Positions 56,494 through 64,000 of a DNA stretch of 64,000 nucleotides are shown here, piece by piece. The position numbers and the translations under genes are program-made. The notes below the pieces were generated by a model. It saw only the letters and a program-made list of their open reading frames with translations. It had not been told where the DNA came from and searched no databases. Source of the DNA: Zea mays (Eukaryota; Streptophyta; Magnoliopsida; Poales; Poaceae); NCBI RefSeq assembly GCF_902167145.1, contig NC_050097.1, forward strand, positions 110,951,982 to 111,015,981. The letters run 5' to 3'. Numbering within the stretch: the first letter of the stretch is position 1; each line of letters starts with the position of its first letter.

Positions 56494-59400
56494 TGTAACA
56501 TTCCAAAATCGTATCTTGGTGAGTTAAATTCCCTAAAGATTTAAAATCTCAAGCGTATTATAACAAGTTACGAATTGAGACTTTCTTCCTTAAAATTTAA
56601 TAAATAGTAGATATAAAATGTCGGCTATATAAAAAACTATAATAAATAGGATAGTGAGTTATTCTATATAAATTACTCCTATGGGGTATATATAACTATG
56701 TGAACTCCATGCTTATTAAATTTCATACATACAAATACTTATTTGAACAAAGTAAATAAGGAGTAAATAAATGTGAAATAATCATTTCATATTGGTGTTT
56801 GTTTGTGCATTCAAATAGGGTCTGGATTTCAAAACCTCACTTGAAATTGAATTTGAAATCTGAAAATAGGAAAGAAGATAAGAAAATAAATGAAAAAAAA
56901 TAAAAAAAGGGAAGATCCACTTGCGTTGCAGCCCACCCCCACATTCCCCCAGCCAGCCCACATCCCTATTTTGTATTATTTTATTCCCCTTGCCGCGGAT
57001 GACATCACACCTTACGTCATCATGCAAGCCAAATTCTATCTCCATCGTATCTGGGAGTCTGCTCCCCGGCATTCGTAACAAACACCGTGATTTGGAATGA
57101 CCAAGCGCTACGACCGTTCCGTATTTCGGGGTGATACACCGGGCGATTTTCCCGCGTGGACTCCACCCGTGATGCATAAAAGCCAAGCTTGAGTCCCAGC
57201 TCCGCTTCTCCCACTCCCAGGCCAGCCACCTCGAATCGCATCCGCGTCTACTCCGCGTGCTATCCCGTCGCAGCCTCAGCTGTACACCGGCGATGAATTT
57301 CGCCTGCGTCTGGACTTTGGTGTTGACACACGGCGAAAACTGGTCGGCGGGGCCGTGGTGAGTTCGCCAACTGGGCCGGCTCATCCCCGTCGTTGACCGT
57401 CGCACCTGCGCCTGCTGTCGTGGGAGACCGAGGGGAGAGAAGGGAGTTGCCGCCGCCACAGATGAGGCTAGCCAGAGAATCCTCCTGCTGCGCGCCGAAG
57501 CGGAACAGCGCCTGGCACCACCGTGACCTTGGGTAAGAAATATCTTCCTGCTTCCGTGATTCACGCTAGATACTTAGACGCTAGGTGCCGGGCGGGTTAT
57601 CTCTGGTGGGGCATGGCCACGGCGCGCCAGTGCTCTGGTTCTTGTCGCGTTGGGGAAGATGGCTTGGTAGCCGGAGATTTGAAGACCAGCGGTCGAGATC
57701 GGATAAGCATGCTGTTTGTGGGAACCATAATCTGGGCTGTTGGATTGGGATCCAACGGTGGGGGATAGATCGCGCGTTAATACAACCCCGTCCATGGATC
57801 TCGGATCCTACGTACCCGATGACATACCGTTTCACGGGGTGGCCGGTAGAATCAGGGTCGTTGGCCTCTAATCCAACGGATCTCGTTTGACCATACCCTT
57901 TCGACCACACATTTTGCAAAAGAGCCCCTATACTTTCCTAAAAACAACCCGCAGTCTAGCCTTACTGTGCACTGAGACTTAGGACTTTTATGAGTTAGAC
58001 CCCTGGGCTTCTTTGATTTAGCGCGCGCAGACCAGGAATTGGATAATTAAAGAAAAGGAATATAAACTGATTTTTAATGCAATAGTAATTACTAGAACTT
58101 GTATAATTCATAGAAAATTCATATAGAGTCTAAATTGGTCCATTCTAGCTCCTATAATTTTGTAAAATTATTGTTTATCAATTAGTGCCACTGTTTTGAC
58201 ATGAAAACATATATTAAATTGGATCACCTAATTAATCTTGTACAAAACATATGGAATCTTCAGAAAATCATAACTCCCGTGTCTTAATTCCGAATTTACT
58301 CGTTCCAGTCGCGTTAGTCTCGTATAAATATTTACTACGCAGTAACAACATTTATTATACCATGTCTCACTATTTTATAATTAGATCTGTATTGAACTGA
58401 GGTTGGTTAGTCTGGTTAAACTACTTATCATTATAATCTACTAGAATATGATCTATGGTCAATTCATAACTTAGATTAAAGTGGAGATAATTATTTATAG
58501 AATAACCTCTCAAATGATTTATATTAACCAATTTATAATATAGTTTAATATTTTAACCACACAGATCTTTTATAAAATCATAACCCCTTAATTGTGACTC
58601 CGATCTTAGTAGTTCTCGATCCCGCGATCTCGTAGCTTCTTGTAGACTATTATTACGCAGTTTATTCTTATGATTGGTGTAATGTTAATTTTAGCCTATA
58701 CCATGTTTGTCTGTATTGTTACGTTTAGCAGTGAGGACACATGTCATCTGAAGATCATCCTGGTACCTGGAATCTCAAGTCCCAGGCAAGTTGTGCCCTT
58801 GATCACTTCTTTTACCCAGTCATATTCTGATTAATCATAATGATCTTCATAGGTTAATTTTGATGGGACCCAATAGGTTACCCCAGTTTGACTATCTTTA
58901 TACCTTGATTACCACTACACTTTTGGGTAGTACCTGCTATTGCTTTATGTGGTTATGGGTATGGAGATACATTTTATTTATGATTATACTTTTATTATCA
59001 GTTGTTAATTGCTGTTCATGATAAGATCATTATGTTAATTGGAACATGGAGAACCACCCGGGAAAACAGTGCTACCACAAGGGTTTATGGACGCCCTTGG
59101 CTGATTAATTAGGAAAGCTAGTGGATGACTACCTTACCCGAAAGGGGCAAGGGCAGTAGGGGAGTGGTCAGTGTAGGGAGGCCCTTGGGATGATTTTGCT
59201 GCGATGGCGGTCATACGAGGGATTCCTGCATTGGAGCTTCCTATAAACTGTAGCGGGTTTTCTGAAGCTAGTGGAACTTTGTAAAGGCCTCGTAGTGTTA
59301 CCCTGCCTCGCCTCCTCGATAGAGGTGTATGAGATTGGCCGTCTCTTGGCAGATGGGTAACATGACTTGTGGGTAAAGATGCACAACCTCTGCAGAGTGT

Positions 59401-60018
59401 AAAACTGGTATACTAGCCGTGCTCACGGTCATGAGCAGCTCGGACACTCACATGATTAAATTATGGAACCTAAACTCAATTTGTCATATGCATTGCATCG
59501 CAGGTGAGGTTGTTACTTCTGTTCTACTATTTAATTGGGTTGGTATTTACTTATACTTAGTAACTGCTAATAAAATTTTGACCAACTTTAAAAGCAATGC
59601 TCAGCTCTAACCATCCTCTTTGGTAAGCCTTACACTTCACGTGAGCTCCCACCGTTGGCGAGTTCATGCACATTATTCCCCACAACTTGTTGAGCGATGA
59701 ACGTATGTGAGCTCACTCTTGCTGTCTCACACCCCCCACAGGTCAAGAGCAGGTACCGCAGGATGAGGCGCATGGAGGATGCTGCAATGAGTTCGTGAGA
59801 GATCTAGGCCGTCGTCTCCCAGTCAACTTTGGGTTGCTGGACCGTTGTCTCCATATAATGTAATTATTTATTTATTTTGTACAAAACTCCGATTATATAG
59901 TAAAGATGTGACATTCGATCCTTTGCCATGATACATCATATGTGTGAGACTTGGTCCCAGCACACCTGGTGATTATGTTCGCGCCCGGGTCTTGGTGCCC
60001 CGAAACCCGGGTGTGACA
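56494..60018 (+). repeat. 3' LTR of the non-autonomous element
   Basis: 3525 bp, closely similar to 51706-55195 with scattered substitutions and the extra 35-bp block containing GCCTGGCACCACCGTGACCT near 57510. Confidence 0.9.
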
Positions 60019-60458
60019 TGAACTCTTTTCTAATTGCTCACTTTATTGGCCGTGTTGTACCAAGATATATTTGCATGGAGTAAACAATAACACTAGTTAG
60101 CTAAATCAAAAAATATATTATACAGAGAGTAGAGACAATTAAATAAAAAATCTTGAAATTTTTTTGATGGATAATTTACATGGGTATTGTTGTAAGTCGT
60201 CGCAACGCACGGGCAACCGACTAGTAAAAAGTTAATGCTTCACCGATGTTTATCAAAGAACTCTACTTTTTCTATGCATAAGTGAGAGCATATATACATA
60301 CTGCACGCTACTTTGCTCTCCATCTGAGTCTACAAAAATAAAATAACTTAAGTGCTATTGATTCCCTGTTCACGGCTTATGGGTTTATCGGTTTTTGTAG
60401 CCATTGAAATCTCAGAATGCGAGATCACAGAGTTGGGGACCTCTTCAAAGGAACCAAA

Positions 60459-61420
60459 TCCCTACTACTCTATAAGCACGGTGTGTAGGCGTCCACACCA
60501 TGCACCATGTCCTGCCTCTCCCCCGGCCACCTCCGTAACTCCGTAAGAACCCTGACAATGTCGCCCGTAATCGCCGCCTAGGATGTCGTATGGCCGCTGC
60601 GATGCCCCCATCTACCCAGCGACCCCCAGTTCCCCCGTTGCGTTACTCCCCTAATCACCGCCGAGGGACCTCTTCCACCTACGCGCGCGCGACTACTTCT
60701 GCGGCGACGGGAAGCGCGGCAAGGAGCCGTCCGCCGCGTACTAGCTGCTCTGCCCTGCCGGCGTTGACTGGTCCCGCGCGCACCTCGACCACGTGCTTGC
60801 CCGCGAAGAGAACCGCGTCGCCGCCACATTCCGCCACGCGCGCCTCGGGAAGGACCCCTCTGCAGCCCCGCCGCATGCCGCGCCCGCAACATGGCGTCGT
60901 CCATCCGCACCCACCATCCGTGCGCTGCACCGCGTCAGGCTCCTCATCTTCGAGGTCGCTCCGGTGCTGACCTCCATGTCTCCCCGATCAGCACCAACTA
61001 CACCATCAAGATGTTGTCGTGCAGGGTACGTGGCTTGGTTGTCTGCCTCCCCGTCTTATATCCACAACTCTGATCCCCGCGCTCGGCGCTTCGTCTTGCG
61101 GTCCGAACCGAACCTTCACTCACCTGAGCTCTTGATAATTTTCAGTTCGAGGGACCAGAGGCACTTGAGCAGCAGAATGTACTCTTCTCAGGTACGTTCT
61201 TTTACCATCAATGCATCGATCTGTGTCTGTGATGTGTTCTTCTACATCTGTTCATCCGAGTTGTCTACTTAGTTTTGGCAGCATTCATGAGTAGCCATAT
61301 AACGTGGAGTGCCATAAAAGATGATAACAAAAAGATAAAATGGAAATTAGATTTCTTTTAATTTCAACATATCTTATCATAATACGTTCACTTCGTAGCA
61401 ATGCACAGACGTTTATCTAG
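60459..61420 (+). mobile_element. Small Helitron-like element with captured exon pieces
   Basis: The 5' end TCCCTACTACTCTATAAG follows an A. The 3' end is CTAG (61417-61420) followed by T, after CGTAGCAATGCACAGACG, a degenerate sub-terminal motif. The 962-bp interior includes a GC-rich exon-like block (60560-61025) ending at a GTACGT-type donor. A short exon-like piece follows (after TTTTCAG, FEGPEALEQQNVLFS, ending before GTACG near 61192). The source gene was not recognised. Confidence 0.5.
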
Positions 61421-63600
61421 TATATCATTAAGATAGATAACATACAATTGACATCACCGTGGGGCAAATATCTTCATTGTTCAACAATTGTTTCAAGTGT
61501 ACTGTTGGAAGCCACTGAACAAATAAAAAGCACTTGTTGGAGTCATGAAAATGAAACAATTTTAGTAATGTAAAATAATGAAAATGAAATCACCAATCAG
61601 GCAACCACCACACCTTTCTTTATCTGTCTATTCTTATTGCCAATTGCGAGCCGCCCAGCCCTTTCTCTGTCTGGTGTCTGTCGAACAGACGAAGTGGAGT
61701 GTCCCACTGTCCCGCGGCCGAGTGAGTGGCAGTGGCCAGTGGGCCGGACACCTGGACCGCCGGTGGCCGGTGTCCCGTTGGGGGACGGGGGAGCTGCCGC
61801 GATGGGCGGCGCCGTGACGGGGCGCTGAGCCGCTGACGCCCGCAGGGCGCAGGGCGCAACTGAAGACCGCGAGGGCCGAAGCGTGAGCGCCGAGCAGGAC
61901 TATCTGAGCGAGGCCGGAGGGGGCGAGTAGGCGAGGGGCGGAGGTAGCTAACTTGGTCTGGCTGGGTGAGGGCGTGAGGCGGCGCCGACGCTGGCCGGAC
62001 CAACGGAGGGAGGCAGGAGATGGAATCCTGGCAGCTGGCGCTGGCGGCGGATTTGGGCGATTGCTGCCTCTTGCACTAAATTTTAAATTTAAGAAGTAAA
62101 GTAAAAAAACTTGTTAAATGTAGTAACTTGCTATCCAACTTAATTTGGGCTCCTAGATAGCCACTTCCGATAACAGTTGTCACTGACTATTTTCACGCCC
62201 GTGTAGATATTTGTCGCTTTTTTTTAAACCCGCGAGGCAAAGATCAAGCAAACATTATTAAAATAATCAAGGCACAATGATTAGATCATAGGAGAATATG
62301 GCTACAGGATGCGAATACCAAGTGGAGTTGTGCAGATACATATGCTACTTCCAACTTGTTGCAGCTGTGCGCCGCCAGGGTTGTTTACTGCAGTTGTGTG
62401 CCGCCAAGGAGATCTGCCACCAAGGACATCCGTCACTAGAGAGAGGTCAAACCCAGAAAACACAAGGAGATCTGCCACCAAGGACATCCGTCACTAGAGA
62501 GAGGTCAAACCCAGAAAACAAGCACACGTAAAGGAAAACGAAAAAATGGACCCACCAAATCTAGATTCAAAATTAAAATACTCTCTAAATATTAGGAATC
62601 GTTGTAGACCAAACTACTTTTTACTGTCAATAACTATTTAGCAACTTGTTAAACATGAGTTTAGGGAGCTCTTTTGTAGAGAACAATTGGAGATGGCCAC
62701 CTCAAACAGATCCCCTATCACCTCCTTTATCTTATCTCAAATTTCAAACTACAAACTATAAACAATGTCAAACAATGTCATTTATTTTTCTGTGCACCCT
62801 ATTTTACTGTATGACAGTATTAAGGATTAGATTGCAGCAACAAGGAATGAGAAAAACAGCCCACAGAGGATATGGACATGTTCTAACCATATGGGCCATG
62901 CCTCGGGATATGATCAGTGTGGCCTGGTGCCTAAATTTGCATCTGGGACAAACGAATAGGTCACTCAGTCCGAAACATTCGTCAAAATGGGTCACACATC
63001 CTTTTTCACACCTAATGAGTGGGCTCGTGACCATAGTGCCCTTACGGTAAATCAATGTTGTTCAAATCTTCTCCTCCGACAAGATCTCTTGTTTCCCCAT
63101 CTACTTTCTCATCTTGGCAACTTAGATTTGCCCCGGTGGGATCTCTCTCCTCTTTAGTCTTTGCCCCCAACGAGTTCTCCTTGGCAGGCTTCTCCCCTGG
63201 TGTTGTGTTCTTCTTCAAATCTCCAACCAGGCTACCCTCCCCTGCTACCGGCGCCATTGGAAAACTCCAAAGCTATCACAAGGTATGTTGTAGACCAATT
63301 TTTTAGCTCCAACGAATTCGTGCTCGGTTTGTTTGTATGGTATTTTGCACAGCACAACATGGCCTTACATCTTGCATAGCCAATGTCACCATGCAAGTAT
63401 TGATGAGCTTATGACCTAGCTTATATCACATTGTTGCCTCGTTGTCGATCCATTCAAAACCAAAGTGAACAAGAAAGCACCATTTTATTCATATTCCTTT
63501 TTGATCAAGTACGATACTTACTTTATCTTGTATGTGTTAACTATCTCAATTTATTTGTGCTAACACTAGAATAGGGAGGATAATGTTTACTGCTAGCACA
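61421..63600. other. Right-hand intergenic DNA
   Basis: No gene recognised. There is a GC-rich island at about 61680-62060 with only chance frames, a 58-bp tandem duplication at 62406-62521, and AT-rich DNA elsewhere. A frame at 63055-63306 with a possible splice donor (AAGGTATG) could be a 5' leader exon of the MULE gene that follows, but this is unproven. Confidence 0.4.
62406..62521 (+). repeat. Two tandem copies of a 58-bp unit
   Basis: AAGGAGATCTGCCACCAAGG followed by ACATCCGTCACTAGAGAGAG occurs at 62406 and 62464, identical over the unit. Confidence 0.9.
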
Positions 63601-64000
63601 ATGGATGGTAATGAACATGACAGAGTTGACTGGTCTAGCTTTCTAATTCCTAGTGCTAAAAATCTAGAAAATGAGGGTAGTGATGATATATTTAGAATTT
63701 GTGACGAGGATAAGATGTATGTGTTCTTGGGACTTGGAGATGAGGAGATGAATTAAACCCACCCGAAACCATTTAACTTTGCATCTCATTTTTCATCAGA
63801 AAATGCTAGTTTAGATCCAAGTGATTTAGATGTTGCCATGCCTGTTGATGACGAAAATGCAGAAATGTTGAATATATTGCATAATGTTGATCACCCTGAT
63901 ATGAAGTTGGGTACTACATATCCATCAATGAAAGAGTTTAGGCTAGTTGTGAGGCAATTTTCTATAAACGAGGAGTTTGAGCTTGGCATAACAAAATCAG
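63601..64000 (+). pseudogene. MuDR/MULE transposase, N-terminal part, cut by window edge
   Basis: The frame starts MDGNEHDRVDWSSFLIPSAK at 63601, meets TAA at 63754-63756, and continues in the same frame with an acidic stretch. It then reads MKLGTTYPSMKEFRLVVRQF and SINEEFELGITKS, which is the start of the N-terminal MuDR domain (zinc-binding, Mutator-like) of plant MULE transposases. The DDE core would lie outside the window. The early stop means either a dead copy or a start downstream of it (for example the Met in DVAMPVDDENAE). Confidence 0.65.

Larger units (their letters stand above)
51706..60018 (+). mobile_element. Complete non-autonomous LTR retrotransposon (3.5-kb LTRs, 1.3-kb non-coding interior)
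   Basis: LTRs at 51706-55195 and 56494-60018 start TGTAACATTCC and end GGGTGTGACA. The 5-bp duplication TGAAC is on both sides (51701-51705 and 60019-60023). The PBS is at 55200-55210 and a hairpin plus polypurine tract is at 56455-56490. The interior (55196-56493) has no gag or pol, so mobility would depend on proteins from another element. The PBS, terminal bases and the hairpin plus tract resemble the Tekay-like element in this window. It is related to, but distinct from, the element at 1-4755. Confidence 0.9.
48198..60224 (+). mobile_element. Putative Helitron, split by an LTR retrotransposon
   Basis: The 5' end TTCCTACTACTCTATAAG matches the 5' end of the small element at 60459 apart from its second base, and follows an A. 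The 3' end is CTAG (60221-60224) followed by T, after GTCGCAACGCACGGGC, the classic sub-terminal motif of grass Helitrons. Without the nested element (51706-60018 plus one duplication) it is about 3.7 kb. The interior includes a DUF1639-like fragment, another exon-like block and tandem repeats, with no Rep/helicase. Assigning these two ends to one element is inference. Confidence 0.55.

Noticed and set aside
60578..60977. Several overlapping Arg/Ala-rich ORFs on both strands
   Set aside because: Chance open frames in GC-rich captured sequence. At most one could be a real exon and none is recognisable.

Overview
The window is grass nuclear DNA, most likely maize (Zea mays) or a close relative. 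The case rests on nested LTR retrotransposons with 5-bp target duplications, Helitron-type elements carrying fragments of plant genes, a Stowaway-like MITE, and only two ordinary plant genes in 64 kb. There is no prokaryotic operon structure, rRNA, tRNA gene or CRISPR. Most of the short ORFs are chance frames inside transposons.

Left part (1-36 kb). Positions 1-4755 are the 5' end of a minus-strand, non-autonomous LTR retrotransposon that runs off the left edge. After about 2.9 kb of unassigned DNA comes a three-level stack. A minus-strand DUF4220/DUF594 membrane-protein gene (34083-36052, with its last codons at 7660-7678) was hit by a Ty3/gypsy element of the Tat lineage (7679-34082, minus strand, TSD GAGCG). 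That element was in turn hit by a young Tekay/Del-like chromovirus (10604-25562, plus strand, TSD AGTCT). The Tat element carries gag-pol on the minus strand with two RNase H domains. It also carries a second, intron-containing gene on the plus strand with its own TATA box. The Tekay-like element has nearly identical 4.34-kb LTRs, an extra coiled-coil ORF ahead of gag, and a gag-pol frame with one nonsense codon inside integrase.

Middle part (36-48 kb). After a Stowaway-like MITE and a 34-base G run comes a putative Helitron (37706-46120). It contains degenerate fragments of at least five unrelated plant genes: an SR splicing factor, a tonoplast monosaccharide transporter, a fidgetin-like AAA ATPase, a RINGv protein and biotin synthase. 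It also holds a 271-bp triple tandem repeat and a large inverted repeat. Next to it lies the one gene that looks intact, a three-exon minus-strand MaoC/HTD2-like hydroxyacyl-thioester dehydratase (47335-48045).

Right part (48-64 kb). A second putative Helitron (48198-60224) starts about 150 bp upstream of the dehydratase start codon and is interrupted by a complete non-autonomous LTR element (51706-60018, TSD TGAAC, 3.5-kb LTRs around a 1.3-kb non-coding interior). A third, small Helitron-like element is at 60459-61420. The window ends in the start of a MuDR/MULE transposase reading frame (63601-64000), which already holds a stop codon.

The genes do not form a pathway. The layout records successive transposition into a small gene island. 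All family assignments come from reading motifs by eye; no database search was run.
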